64,000 bases of DNA, from NCBI RefSeq assembly GCF_016342405.1, contig NZ_JAEINN010000009.1:107545-171544 (forward strand), in the 5' to 3' direction. Below, piece by piece: positions 38,562 to 47,966 of the stretch. A program made the translations under genes and the position numbers. The first letter of the stretch is position 1, and the number at the start of each line of letters is the position of its first letter. The notes below the pieces were generated by a model. That model ran no database searches. It was not told the origin of the DNA and worked only from the letters and a program-made list of their open reading frames with translations. This stretch comes from Maridesulfovibrio ferrireducens. GTDB lineage: Bacteria > Desulfobacterota > Desulfovibrionia > Desulfovibrionales > Desulfovibrionaceae.

Positions 38562-40943
38562 CTAAGAACGGCTCTTTGATGACAGAAGAACAGCTTTCTC
38601 GATGAAGTTTTCTAAAGCTGCCACAGCCTCGCTGCCATCATAACAAAGCTCGACGCGTTCCCGAATAAGACTCGACATTTCGAGACGATAGTTTTGATCA
38701 AGCCCGAGATGCACAGCTTTCTCTACATAATCTTCGGCAGACGAAGCTATAAGCTCTTTTAATCCCATAAGAGTGAGAAACGCCGCCGTATGCCGCCCAC
38801 GCATAAGCGCACCCGGCAGAGTAACCGCCACGACATTCTTGAGCATAGTCTCAAGGCTTGAATTACAGCCCGACCAGCCGAAAGAATCAAGAAAAACGTC
38901 CCCTAATCCGACCAACGCCTGAAAACGCGGACCCGGCATAGAAGGAATAAATATCAGACGTTCCCGCGGCTCAAGTCCTGCTGCGCTGAATGCCTTTTCA
39001 AGACGCGCACGAAACTTACGGTTAAGGTGTCCGGCGCCGCTGTTTTCAATAAACACAAAGCGCCCATCCGGCACACGTCCGGCTATTTCTGCAAAAACAG
39101 CATCCTGCTGTGGCAGATATTTATAAAGAGTTTGCAGACACAAATAGACCACGTCATTCTCAGAAAGACCAAAATCCGCGCGACTTTCTCCGCTTGAATA
39201 CGGCAAAGAAGAAATATAATCCACCCCCAGCCCCGGCAGACTGACAAGTTTCTCGCTGTAATGTTCCTGAGCGTCCGAAGGTTCCATAAGATCGCTGGAA
39301 AGAAAATAATCTATACTATCAAGCCCGCTGGTTTCAGGATGTCCCCATGACGCGCATTGAACCGGAGCCAGTCGCAAACACGCCGACTTCGCACAAAGCG
39401 GGTCCATTCCCAGTTCTGGATAAATAAGGATATGAGGTTCATCACTGCGGACAGCTTCAGCCAGAGCGGGAAGGGTTGTCAGATTCTCCCTGAAACTGTC
39501 GAAAGTACGCTGCGCAACGTCCGTTTCATTGTCCACAAGACCGGAAGTGCTATAGCCTATTACCTCGAACCACTCGCGATCAAGACCCGAAACCCAGCCC
39601 TTAACGGGCATTTTCCATACGGAATGGTTCCTGAAATGTCCCGAAACAAAGCCCACCCGTATGCGTCCCCCTTCTTTCGGCTTCAAAGGGAAAGATTCGG
39701 CAGCCTTCGTTGCTATTTCTGAAAAAGTTGAATTAACGGCTCTGGAGATTACAGCTCCATAAGTTTTCATCAACTCACGGTCACACCGCCCCTGGTAAGG
39801 AAGGTAGTAAGGCTGAAGTTTACCCACGGCATCAGCCAGTTTAGCCAAGACGGTAGAAGTCGCATCAGAACTTGCAAGGGAAAGATCATTCAAATCGTGC
39901 TTATACTTTTCGCGGCAAATCTCAATTTCTTCATTGCTCTCATAAAAGAAAGGGATACGGCTCATGCACAAATAAAGTTTAAGATACAAATCATCAGGAG
40001 CAAGGGCTACAGCGCGTTCAAAATAGCCAGAGGATTTAAGGCTATCCCCTGATTCCTTGGCAGAAACGCCTAAATTTACTAATACGGAAACATGATTCGG
40101 GTCAATTTCAAGGCAACGCTTAAATTCTTTTTCGGCCTGCCCATACTTACCGAGCACCTTTAAAACGGCCCCAAGATTATTACGAGTACTGACATTAACA
40201 GGATCACGCTCCAAGACCTCGCGATAACGCAACACAGCTTCCTCATTACGTCCCATAAGATGCAAGATGTCGCCAAGTCGCGACAGATATATATGATTAG
40301 CGGGGGCAATTTTCATAGCTCGCAAACAGTGAGGAAAAGCTTGTTCCGGTTTGTTCAAACGCGCCAGAATATCACAAAGCCCGAAATGCCCCGCCGGATT
40401 CTGAGGAGCAGATACAATCAATTCCTGACAGGCAGCCAAAGCTTTATCATCCTGCCCCAGCTTGCGTAAAAGCTGAATCAGAGCTTCCAAAGCGTCAGAA
40501 CGAAGCTCCGCTGTTTGAACTGAAATTTTAAAAAAGCGCACAGCCTCATCCAGCCGACCAAGCGCCATAAGAACCGTCCCCGCATTGAAAGCAGCGAATC
40601 CGTCATCCGGCTGTATAACTAAAGCCCGTTCAAAAGCCGTAAAAGCTTCCGAAGGGTGACCTGTATTTTTTAGAGAAACCCCGAGAGAATTAAATATATC
40701 AGCATCATTCGGGATAAGAATGGAAGAGCGTGTAAGAGAATCTACGGCAGCAACATGATCCCCACGCTTTTGAGCGCACAGCCCCAGCATAAAAAGTGAA
40801 ACAGCATGATCAGGATCGAGCTTTACCACCCGCCCCCAAAGAGCCTCGGCAGCAGCAACCCGCCCGGCAGAAAAAAGCGCATAAGCTCGATCTGAAATGA
40901 GCTTCAGTTCCTCGCGTAACTGTCCTTTTTCATCTGCGTCCAC
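38562..40943 (-). CDS. TPR protein with OGT/SPINDLY-like glycosyltransferase domain
   Basis: A 793-residue protein. Residues about 10-330 are some nine tetratricopeptide repeats (for example AALWGRVVKLDPDHAVSLF, RYREVLERDPVNVSTRNNLG). After a linker, residues about 425-785 match the GT41 O-GlcNAc transferase catalytic region: RIRVGFVSGHFRNHSVWK, GHPETSGLDSIDYFLSSDLM, DSFGWSGCNSSLETM, PGALMRGRHTAAFL. Such proteins glycosylate proteins such as flagellin or other surface targets. The start codon is GTG after AGGAG. It is convergent with cobD-cobQ, 3 nt apart. Confidence 0.92.
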   Translation of the reverse strand: MDADEKGQLREELKLISDRAYALFSAGRVAAAEALWGRVVKLDPDHAVSLFMLGLCAQKRGDHVAAVDSLTRSSILIPNDADIFNSLGVSLKNTGHPSEAFTAFERALVIQPDDGFAAFNAGTVLMALGRLDEAVRFFKISVQTAELRSDALEALIQLLRKLGQDDKALAACQELIVSAPQNPAGHFGLCDILARLNKPEQAFPHCLRAMKIAPANHIYLSRLGDILHLMGRNEEAVLRYREVLERDPVNVSTRNNLGAVLKVLGKYGQAEKEFKRCLEIDPNHVSVLVNLGVSAKESGDSLKSSGYFERAVALAPDDLYLKLYLCMSRIPFFYESNEEIEICREKYKHDLNDLSLASSDATSTVLAKLADAVGKLQPYYLPYQGRCDRELMKTYGAVISRAVNSTFSEIATKAAESFPLKPKEGGRIRVGFVSGHFRNHSVWKMPVKGWVSGLDREWFEVIGYSTSGLVDNETDVAQRTFDSFRENLTTLPALAEAVRSDEPHILIYPELGMDPLCAKSACLRLAPVQCASWGHPETSGLDSIDYFLSSDLMEPSDAQEHYSEKLVSLPGLGVDYISSLPYSSGESRADFGLSENDVVYLCLQTLYKYLPQQDAVFAEIAGRVPDGRFVFIENSGAGHLNRKFRARLEKAFSAAGLEPRERLIFIPSMPGPRFQALVGLGDVFLDSFGWSGCNSSLETMLKNVVAVTLPGALMRGRHTAAFLTLMGLKELIASSAEDYVEKAVHLGLDQNYRLEMSSLIRERVELCYDGSEAVAALENFIEKAVLLSSKSRS

Positions 40944-41095
40944 GGGGGCTCCTGTGTGTTAAATAGCTGGGAAAATTCTATTTATTAATTTCAGTGCAAG
41001 CAAAAGGATTGTGGCTATGTAGTATTTTTATGTTCTTTAATTTATGTATAAAATGGTTGCTATGGGTTAAGATTGTAAGTGGTTTTTATTGATAT

Positions 41096-42952
41096 TTAGG
41101 TGGTAGATGAAACGGCCTTTTCTTTTGCTGCTTTTAGATTAATCAGTGAGCCATCAATATATTCCAACATCATGGTAAAATAAATTGAGCTCAATTCTTT
41201 TTCCCATTTTTTTGATTCTTTTTCTATCTCAATTCGTAATTTTTCAAGCCATTCTGCTTCTTCGACAAGAGCAGATGCGTGAAGAGGCTCATACCGTAAA
41301 GAGAGCGCACTCTTAACAGTCCTTTTACCTGCATTGCTTAGCTCAGCAAAACTCTTAGCAAACTTGGCTGGCGAAATATATTTTAATACGGCTTTATCAT
41401 AAAAAAGACTATCTCCAGAATTATTATGAATAATTTGCCGTCCAAATTCATCAGGATCTTTAGACATTAACACCAACAAATCTTTTGACTCTTCTTCTAA
41501 AAAAGACTTCTTGTCGACTAGAAGCTGGTCTTTAATATAATTTTGTAAACTTCTAAATAAAGGATTTTCGGAACAAGAATACCCGAGTCCATCCCACCCA
41601 GTATCAATACGAAGAGTAGCATATTCATTACTCAAAACTTCTTCGGTATACAAAAGTCCCCTTTCTAATAAGATATCAACATTCTTCTTTGCTTGTTCAA
41701 AAAGCTCCTGCTTATCCATATCTATAAGACTTTGCTTCCTTAACCTTAAAAGAATACCAAAAACATGAAGGAGAATTTGAAACCGCTCAAAATCACAAGT
41801 TTTAAATTGATTTAAAATAATATTTTTAAGTTCTCGAAACTTATCATCTTCAAGATAATAATAATTCCAAAGTTTTTTCCATTCGGGAGTTGATTCATCA
41901 TAAAAATAAGGAGAATTTAAAATAGATTGCTCAATTTCAAATTTTGACACATTTCCTTCACAAAAAAGCAAACAAGTCCATACCTTATGACTAAGGAGAA
42001 TGGACCTAGCATCAACACATGAATATTTACTCAAATTTAATTTTGCTTCATCAGTATTATTCTCTTTCTGTGTTGCTTCCAAAATATAGTCCGTTATAAG
42101 CCCAGTTGAGCTTAATTCCCCCTTTCGTGCTTCAATAGTATAAATCAAAAACAATTTAAGAATATGACTGAGAAAATCTTTATTACCTACAATTGTAGCA
42201 TTACCGGATAACGAACTCACAAATAAAGAATAATCCCAAAGCCCACGCTTTATATGGCGCAAATTATTATAGCCAGATTCGATAAAAATAATTTCTATTG
42301 TTTCAATATTATCACGGCATATTTCTTTGCTTTTTTCATGCTCAATTTCTTCAATAAAGGAATTTATTGCGGCAGTTGCATCAGGTTCAACTATAAAACT
42401 TTTACCTACTAGCTTTTCTTTAATTTCGGAATAACAACGCTTCGATCTCTTATCCCCGTCTGCATCCCATCTGCCAGCTAATTCTTCCTCATAACAAATC
42501 AGTACTGCTTTATGCCCGTTCTCAATCAAATAATTGATATGCCCAAACAAAGACATTGCATCAATATGACATCGTTCAATATCATCAAAAATTAAAACAT
42601 ACTTTTCAGGATTTGTTTCTTTTTTAGGGAACAACTCAGAGAATTCATTAAGACCTAGACTAAGACCTCCACGGAGTAGAGCATTTGCAGCAACTTTACT
42701 GGCAATCATACCTTTTGAAAACAATTTAGGATGAGCCAACCTGAAAACTTCATTATCTATTTCTTCAACAGACTTAAAACCGTATAAACTCACATGAAGA
42801 AATTGTATTGCCTTTCCCTGAGATTTGACAAACTCCTTAATAAACCAAGTCTTCCCCGACCCCCACGGCCCATTGAGCATAACCGCATGATCTGGACTCT
42901 TCTTAGAGTTCACATAGTATTGAAGATAATCGGTAATATGCTGATTCAACAT
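41096..42952 (-). CDS. KAP-family P-loop NTPase
   Basis: A 618-residue protein with Walker A GPWGSGKT at residues 28-35 and Walker B YVLIFDDIERC at 118-128, the DD-E-R pattern of the KAP branch of STAND-like NTPases. No transmembrane pair inside the P-loop domain is evident, unlike eukaryotic KAPs. The C-terminal 400 residues are helical and unrecognised, ending in a coiled coil. KAP relatives include phage-exclusion factor PifA, so a defence role is possible but unproven. Base composition is near 32-35% GC by eye, well below its neighbours, which suggests transfer. Confidence 0.82.
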   Translation of the reverse strand: MLNQHITDYLQYYVNSKKSPDHAVMLNGPWGSGKTWFIKEFVKSQGKAIQFLHVSLYGFKSVEEIDNEVFRLAHPKLFSKGMIASKVAANALLRGGLSLGLNEFSELFPKKETNPEKYVLIFDDIERCHIDAMSLFGHINYLIENGHKAVLICYEEELAGRWDADGDKRSKRCYSEIKEKLVGKSFIVEPDATAAINSFIEEIEHEKSKEICRDNIETIEIIFIESGYNNLRHIKRGLWDYSLFVSSLSGNATIVGNKDFLSHILKLFLIYTIEARKGELSSTGLITDYILEATQKENNTDEAKLNLSKYSCVDARSILLSHKVWTCLLFCEGNVSKFEIEQSILNSPYFYDESTPEWKKLWNYYYLEDDKFRELKNIILNQFKTCDFERFQILLHVFGILLRLRKQSLIDMDKQELFEQAKKNVDILLERGLLYTEEVLSNEYATLRIDTGWDGLGYSCSENPLFRSLQNYIKDQLLVDKKSFLEEESKDLLVLMSKDPDEFGRQIIHNNSGDSLFYDKAVLKYISPAKFAKSFAELSNAGKRTVKSALSLRYEPLHASALVEEAEWLEKLRIEIEKESKKWEKELSSIYFTMMLEYIDGSLINLKAAKEKAVSSTT

Positions 42953-43000
42953 TTAAGGAATCCTTTCTTCGCCAGACTGCGAAGACTTAAATTTAAAAAC

Positions 43001-43825
43001 CTACAACCCAAAAAACTCATAAGCATTCTTAGCGCAAACTCCCCACAACTCGTTCACGTCCATGCCTTTCAGCTCCGCGACTTTTGCCGCAGTGAAGGCC
43101 ACGTATGCAGGCTCATTGCGTTTACCTCGCCATGGTTCAGGGGTGAGGAACGGGCAATCTGTTTCAAATACCATTCTTTCTGCCGGAATATACTTCACGG
43201 CCTCCTGCGCCTCTTCATTTTTCTTGTAAGTGACCGGACCGGGAATGGAGAGATACCAGCCGTTATCGAGAATTCTTTTCGCTGTCGCCACATCCGAACC
43301 GAAGCAGTGCCAGAGCAGAGGCTTGCCGGACCAGCCGAAATCTTCCAGAACTTCAAGAGTCTTTTCATGCGCATCGCGGCTATGAATGACAACGGGAACA
43401 TCAAGCTCATCCGCAAGTTCAAGCTGAGTGCGAAAAACTTTCTCCTGAACATCAGCGGGAACGCGGTCCCAATAAAAATCCAGCCCGATTTCGCCTAGCG
43501 CTTTTAAACGGCTGTCCGACTTAAAAGCATTTCGCATGGCCTGAGTATCAGCGTCTGTATACTGGTCGGCATTATTCGGATGAACTCCCAGCAGGAAAAA
43601 GACTTCAGGATAAGCATCGAAAAGACTGCGGTTCGCTTCATAAGCCTGCGGCCCCAGAAAGACATTACCTATCTTCGCAATTCCGCATTCTCCGGCTCTT
43701 GCCATAACTTCGGGCAAGTCTTCTTTAAAATCTTCCAGATCAAGGTGGGCATGAGTTTCAACGCCCGGAACATTAATGCCGACAGTCTGCGGCAGGGGTC
43801 TTACTTTATTCTTTTTTTTAGACAT
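43001..43825 (-). CDS. TatD-family metal-dependent hydrolase
   Basis: A TIM-barrel 3'-5' deoxyribonuclease/hydrolase family. The 274-residue product has the N-terminal metal pair ETHAHLDLEDF, then GEIGLDFYWDR, PVVIHSRDAHEKTLEVL, LLWHCFGSD and the C-terminal FETDCPFLTPEPWRGKRNEP, all TatD landmarks. It lies 12 nt after the glycosyltransferase gene on the same strand and 48 nt before the KAP gene. Confidence 0.95.
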   Translation of the reverse strand: MSKKKNKVRPLPQTVGINVPGVETHAHLDLEDFKEDLPEVMARAGECGIAKIGNVFLGPQAYEANRSLFDAYPEVFFLLGVHPNNADQYTDADTQAMRNAFKSDSRLKALGEIGLDFYWDRVPADVQEKVFRTQLELADELDVPVVIHSRDAHEKTLEVLEDFGWSGKPLLWHCFGSDVATAKRILDNGWYLSIPGPVTYKKNEEAQEAVKYIPAERMVFETDCPFLTPEPWRGKRNEPAYVAFTAAKVAELKGMDVNELWGVCAKNAYEFFGL

Positions 43826-43837
43826 ATTCTTCTAATA

Positions 43838-44827
43838 TTAACTTTGAAAATTATCCCATATTTCGCGAACCGTTTCAGCCTGAATATCCAGCGTATAGGA
43901 ACGGACGGTTTGTTGCCCTGCCGCCAGTGCGCTGTCAAGAGAGGGACCACCTTCACGCCATAAATTAAGCGCCTTTTCCAGATTCAAAGCAGCATCCAGC
44001 ACGTCAGCATCAGCAGACCAGAATCCATTGCCGGACCATTCAACATCACGCAGCGGCCACCACGGTTTGAAAACAGCGCCTTCAAGCTGACGCATGTAAT
44101 CCCACCCTCCGAAACCGGAAAAGCCTACGGGAATACAACCGGACGCCAGAGCTTCAAGCGGAGGAAGCGGACATCCTTCGGGAAATCCGGTCACCAGAAA
44201 GATATGACTGGTACGTAAAGCCTGAGCCACACCCTGTGCATCCATGTTGGCAATTTCGATCCAGCGGATATCGCAATTCGGATTACGGGCCTCAAAGATA
44301 GACTTGATCTGACTAACCAGCGCTTTGTTTTTGCGAGGCATGTAGGCAATTCGTAACGGACCGTCAGCCATGCTTTCAGATGGATAAAAAAGATTTGTAT
44401 CTATAGCGGGCCTGAGTATGGGCGAAACTGTTCCCAAAGTTTGCTGCATAAACCACTCGACAGGATGCGATACAGCCAAAAATGAAACAGGTAGATTCCG
44501 CCATGAAACGCCTTCCGGCAGAGATGAAAAAAGATATGCCCAGTTCTGACAGTAAACAACGCACTTGGCCCCGGCATTAAGGCCCGGGGCAAGACTGTTC
44601 ACCCATCCTTCGGGCACAAGCCAGAGATCTCCCTTGCCGAGTTTTACGTCATCCCACATGACAGGCTCAGGATCTCCTTCCAATAGAGGAGGCATCCAAC
44701 TGCCGGATTCACGCAAAACAAGACGCACATTCCTTCCCTGACGGGCAAGGATAGAGGCTATCTGACAAAAAACAGTGATGCCACCGGTAGGCTTTCGGAC
44801 AGGCGGTATAAATATATATGTATTCAT
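43838..44827 (-). CDS. Family 1/4-type glycosyltransferase
   Basis: A GT-B fold glycosyltransferase of about 329 residues. N-terminal MNTYIFIPPVRKPTGGITVFCQIASIL shows the Rossmann-like acceptor domain; the C-terminal donor domain has ILRPAIDTNLFYPSE and FPEGCPLPPLEALASGCIPVGF, the EX7E-like nucleotide-sugar site. The start at ATG 44827 fits the fold; the frame is open to 44923, with another possible ATG at 44848. Acceptor and donor are unknown. It is probably in one transcript with tatD. Confidence 0.85.
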   Translation of the reverse strand: MNTYIFIPPVRKPTGGITVFCQIASILARQGRNVRLVLRESGSWMPPLLEGDPEPVMWDDVKLGKGDLWLVPEGWVNSLAPGLNAGAKCVVYCQNWAYLFSSLPEGVSWRNLPVSFLAVSHPVEWFMQQTLGTVSPILRPAIDTNLFYPSESMADGPLRIAYMPRKNKALVSQIKSIFEARNPNCDIRWIEIANMDAQGVAQALRTSHIFLVTGFPEGCPLPPLEALASGCIPVGFSGFGGWDYMRQLEGAVFKPWWPLRDVEWSGNGFWSADADVLDAALNLEKALNLWREGGPSLDSALAAGQQTVRSYTLDIQAETVREIWDNFQS

Positions 44828-44977
44828 AGTTTTTCCATGCCCGAACATAACCCCAAAAATAAGGATTTGAAAAGTACGAACTATGTACAATCCAGAGCAA
44901 CCGGTTCGCGATAAATAAACCATTTTTCCTTAATCAGAAAGATGACTTCCTAACGCAAGACATGTTACCTAGTCTCT

Positions 44978-46378
44978 GTGAAAAACGAAAACTCATATCT
45001 TGTCAGCGGACTTCTAAATCAGCAATTCCTTCTGCCGGACCTCCTCGATGAGATTCCTGTGGGCATTGCGATTCTTGACGTCAACGGCAAGATCAAAATA
45101 GTAAACCACACATGGCAAACCATAACCGGGGCTGAGCCGGGCTCAATAACCGGACTCAAATGTATGCTAGGCCTCCGGTGCGATTACTGTTTCAAAGGCT
45201 GCCCGATAATGTCGGGCAAAACAGATTTCGACGCAATTGCAACTGATGCCGATATTATTGACAGGTCACGTATCAAAATTCCTATCAGGCTGACCATATC
45301 CCCCCTTTTTTCAAACGACAAAAAACTCTCGGGATTTGTAGAAACAATTCAAGATATCCGGCAGGTTGCAGAACTGAGCAGCAGTGCCAGCAAGGCATAT
45401 TCACTCGGGGGACTCGTCGGCACAAGTCCGCAAATGGTAAAAGTTTTCAGCATGATTCCGAGCATCGCGGGTACGGATTCATCTGTTCTTATCACCGGAG
45501 AAACAGGTACAGGAAAAGACGTGCTTGCCGAAGCTCTGCACAATGCATCAGATCGCGCAGGCTCTCCGTTTATTAAAGTTAACTGCGGAGCTTTGCCGGA
45601 AACACTGCTTGAATCAGAACTGTTCGGACACGTCAAAGGAGCTTTTACCGGAGCACATGAAAATCGGCCCGGACGTATCAAATTGGCTCACAACGGTTCA
45701 TTTTTTCTAACAGAAATAGGCGACCTGCCTCTGGCACTTCAAGTCAAACTGTTATCTTTTCTAGATGATAAAGAAATTTACCCACTGGGAAGCTCAAAAG
45801 GATTTAAAGCAAACGTACGGATAATTGTCGCGACCCACCGGGATTTGAAACAGATGGTCCTCGACAAAACTTTCCGCGCAGACCTGCTTTTCAGACTCAA
45901 TGTGGTTCACCTCCATCTACCACCTCTTAGAGAACGCGGAGAAGATATTCTTCTGCTTAAAAACCATTTCCTGAAAGAATACTGCACAAAATTTAACAAA
46001 AAAATCAGAGGATTTACAAAAAAAGCTGCAAAAATACTTCTGGGATATCACTTTCCGGGCAATGTCCGAGAACTGCGGAATGTTGTTGAATATGCTGTAA
46101 ACTTCTGCGATCGGGATTGCATCGGGGCAGAACACCTTCCAGCCTATCTCACCGAACAGGATATTTTGCGCCCTGTAATAGAATCGGCAAAAGTATCTTC
46201 AGAACTCCCCCCTCAAAAAGAATATAGCCCTGCCGAGAGCTGGGACCATGCGGAAAAAAGAATGATTATCGAGGCCTTGATTAAAAATGGTGGACGGAAA
46301 GCCGATGCAGCCAAATCCCTTGGCTGGAGCAGGTCCACATTCTGGCGAAAAATGAACAAACACGCCATTAACGGGTAA
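44978..46378 (+). CDS. PAS-domain sigma-54-dependent transcriptional activator
   Basis: A 466-residue enhancer-binding protein. The PAS domain (about 20-135) contains C62, C68, C71 and C75, a likely metal or redox site. The AAA+ domain has Walker A GETGTGKD (174-181), the sigma-54 contact loop GAFTGA (about 221-226) and the FRADLLFRLNV sensor region. A Fis-type helix-turn-helix ends the protein (GGRKADAAKSLGWSRSTFWRKM). The start is GTG 44978 with a weak ribosome binding site. An ORP-like gene follows after 4 nt; a sigma-54 promoter lies at 46902. Confidence 0.94.
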   Translation: MKNENSYLVSGLLNQQFLLPDLLDEIPVGIAILDVNGKIKIVNHTWQTITGAEPGSITGLKCMLGLRCDYCFKGCPIMSGKTDFDAIATDADIIDRSRIKIPIRLTISPLFSNDKKLSGFVETIQDIRQVAELSSSASKAYSLGGLVGTSPQMVKVFSMIPSIAGTDSSVLITGETGTGKDVLAEALHNASDRAGSPFIKVNCGALPETLLESELFGHVKGAFTGAHENRPGRIKLAHNGSFFLTEIGDLPLALQVKLLSFLDDKEIYPLGSSKGFKANVRIIVATHRDLKQMVLDKTFRADLLFRLNVVHLHLPPLRERGEDILLLKNHFLKEYCTKFNKKIRGFTKKAAKILLGYHFPGNVRELRNVVEYAVNFCDRDCIGAEHLPAYLTEQDILRPVIESAKVSSELPPQKEYSPAESWDHAEKRMIIEALIKNGGRKADAAKSLGWSRSTFWRKMNKHAING

Positions 46379-46382
46379 GCTG

Positions 46383-46718
46383 ATGGATATAAAACTGCTC
46401 ATTCCACTGTTCAATGACGAAGTAGCCCCGCGCTTTGATCTGGCTACAGATGTTTTATTGGTAAAAATCAGGTCCACAGGTGAATACGACGAACGAATTG
46501 TTGTCCTTCCTCAAGCTTCTGCCGATGACCTGTGCGCTCTTGCAACCTCTGATAATGCCCACACTATCATCTGCGGAGGAATCGACAACGAACACTATCA
46601 GTACCTTATCTGGAAAGGCATTAAAGTGCTCGACAATGTAATCGGTCCGGTAAAAATTATACTGAAAGCCCACAAAGCCGGGACTATCACAGCAGGATCT
46701 AATTTTTATTCTTTCTAA
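46383..46718 (+). CDS. NifX/NifB-like dinitrogenase cofactor-family protein (ORP-like)
   Basis: A 111-residue protein with the small alpha/beta fold of the FeMo-cofactor binding family: KLLIPLFNDEVAPRFDLATDVLLVKI and TIICGGIDNEHYQYLIWKGIKVLDNVIG. Desulfovibrio orange protein (ORP), a Mo-Cu cluster protein linked to division-plane placement, belongs here, and in that genus its operon is run by a sigma-54 activator, as seen just upstream. Whether this copy carries a cluster is not visible. Confidence 0.8.
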   Translation: MDIKLLIPLFNDEVAPRFDLATDVLLVKIRSTGEYDERIVVLPQASADDLCALATSDNAHTIICGGIDNEHYQYLIWKGIKVLDNVIGPVKIILKAHKAGTITAGSNFYSF

Positions 46719-46901
46719 ACATCATCCTCTCTAACTACCTATATCTTCGATAATATTTTCACGCCTAAAACTGTTATGTTTCTTTTTGTTTCAAAAAGAG
46801 TCACTTGCAATGAGTCATAATGCTTCAAAGCGTTTCAGCAAAAGATAATTAAATTTCTTCCGCCACACTTAAGAACCTGTTATACATTGCTTATTTTCTT
46901 A

Positions 46902-46917
46902 TGGCATACAGAATGCT
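46902..46917 (+). promoter_or_regulatory. Sigma-54 promoter of the pseudo-receiver operon
   Basis: TGGCATACAGAATGCT: GG (46903-46904) and GC (46915-46916) spaced exactly 10 nt. The start point would be near 46928, 54 nt before the first ATG. The leader can form a GCCGAAT/ATTCGGC stem ending next to the start codon. Confidence 0.7.
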
Positions 46918-46981
46918 TTTATAACGCGAACGTTGCAAAAGCCGAATCCCCGGTGAGCAGCTAAAACCAACATTCGGCCAA

Positions 46982-47359
46982 ATGAAAATAATGATTGTTG
47001 AAAGTGATACAGAATTTCGCGAACACTTAGTTCAGAGACTCGCAAGTGAGGGGCTTAGCTCTCTCGATTCCGGCAATCTGAATGAAGCCGAGCAGCTTGT
47101 AAAAAAACATAAGGTGCAGGCAATCGTCTTGGGTTTGTCCGGTTTTGGAAGAAGTTCGCTTTCATTCATGAAAAACATTTCAACGATTGTTCCTGACTTA
47201 AAAGTTATTTTAATTAATCGGCACAACAAGATTCCGCTATCAATTGAAGCTATGAATCTGGGGGCATGTGCTGAAATTCCAGTTCCTGTCGACATTGCAG
47301 TGTTAGTGAAAACACTACAGTCCGCCACTGCTGAAAATCAGCAGCAAAAAGACGGTTAG
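46982..47359 (+). CDS. Degenerate response-regulator receiver (pseudo-receiver)
   Basis: A 125-residue stand-alone CheY-like fold that cannot be phosphorylated in the normal way. The acidic pair is E7-S8 (IMIVESD), the phospho-acceptor Asp is replaced by G51 (AIVLGLSGFG), and the conserved Lys before Pro is Val (EIPVPVD). It probably acts by protein contact. It leads an operon of CBS protein, SLC13 permease, beta-helix protein and NhaB. Confidence 0.85.
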   Translation: MKIMIVESDTEFREHLVQRLASEGLSSLDSGNLNEAEQLVKKHKVQAIVLGLSGFGRSSLSFMKNISTIVPDLKVILINRHNKIPLSIEAMNLGACAEIPVPVDIAVLVKTLQSATAENQQQKDG

Positions 47360-47390
47360 CTCGACTGAACAACCGATACAGGGGGTAAGC

Positions 47391-47960
47391 ATGGAAAATT
47401 TTAGAGTAAAAGATCTCATGATTCCGGTAAAGGAATACAGCCGGATCAAAAAAAGCACGACAGTTTCTCAGGCAATGCTAAAATTGGTCAAAGAGGGGAC
47501 GGATAAAAACTTACCACACCCTCATCGCGACCTTTTGGTAGAAGACGAAACAGGGAAGATAATCGGAAAAGTTACAATACTTGATATCTTCTCCCATATG
47601 GAACCAGCATATTTCAAAGTTCTTGAGAAGAACCCAAAGGCTTTTCTGGACAAAAGTTATGTGCAAAAAGTTTTTAAAGACTTTAATCTCTGGTCTGAGC
47701 CGCTTAAAAATCTTTGCAGAAACATCAGCAAAGTCAAAATCGAAGACATTATGTACACACCTAATCAGAATGAATTCATAAGCGAAGAAGATAATCTGGA
47801 CAAGCCGCTTCACGCTTATATAACAGGCATTCATCAGCCTATTCTGGTTCAAAAAGACGGAGAAGTTACAGGAGTTCTTCGTCTGGGTGATGTCTTTGAA
47901 AAAGTGCGGGACTCAATTCTCTCTTGCGAAATTGCAACTACGGATAAGATCAAGGAGTAA
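47391..47960 (+). CDS. CBS-domain pair protein
   Basis: A 189-residue cytoplasmic protein with two CBS motifs. The first is around residues 3-65 (VKDLMIPVKEYSRIKKSTTVSQAML, LVEDETGKIIGKVTILDIF), the second around 115-180 (IEDIMYTPNQNEFISEEDNL, PILVQKDGEVTGVLRLGDVF). CBS pairs bind adenine nucleotides and often gate transporters. Its place 6 nt before the SLC13 permease suggests control of that transporter or of NhaB by energy charge. The ribosome binding site is GGGGG. Confidence 0.88.
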   Translation: MENFRVKDLMIPVKEYSRIKKSTTVSQAMLKLVKEGTDKNLPHPHRDLLVEDETGKIIGKVTILDIFSHMEPAYFKVLEKNPKAFLDKSYVQKVFKDFNLWSEPLKNLCRNISKVKIEDIMYTPNQNEFISEEDNLDKPLHAYITGIHQPILVQKDGEVTGVLRLGDVFEKVRDSILSCEIATTDKIKE

Positions 47961-47966
47961 TTAGAT

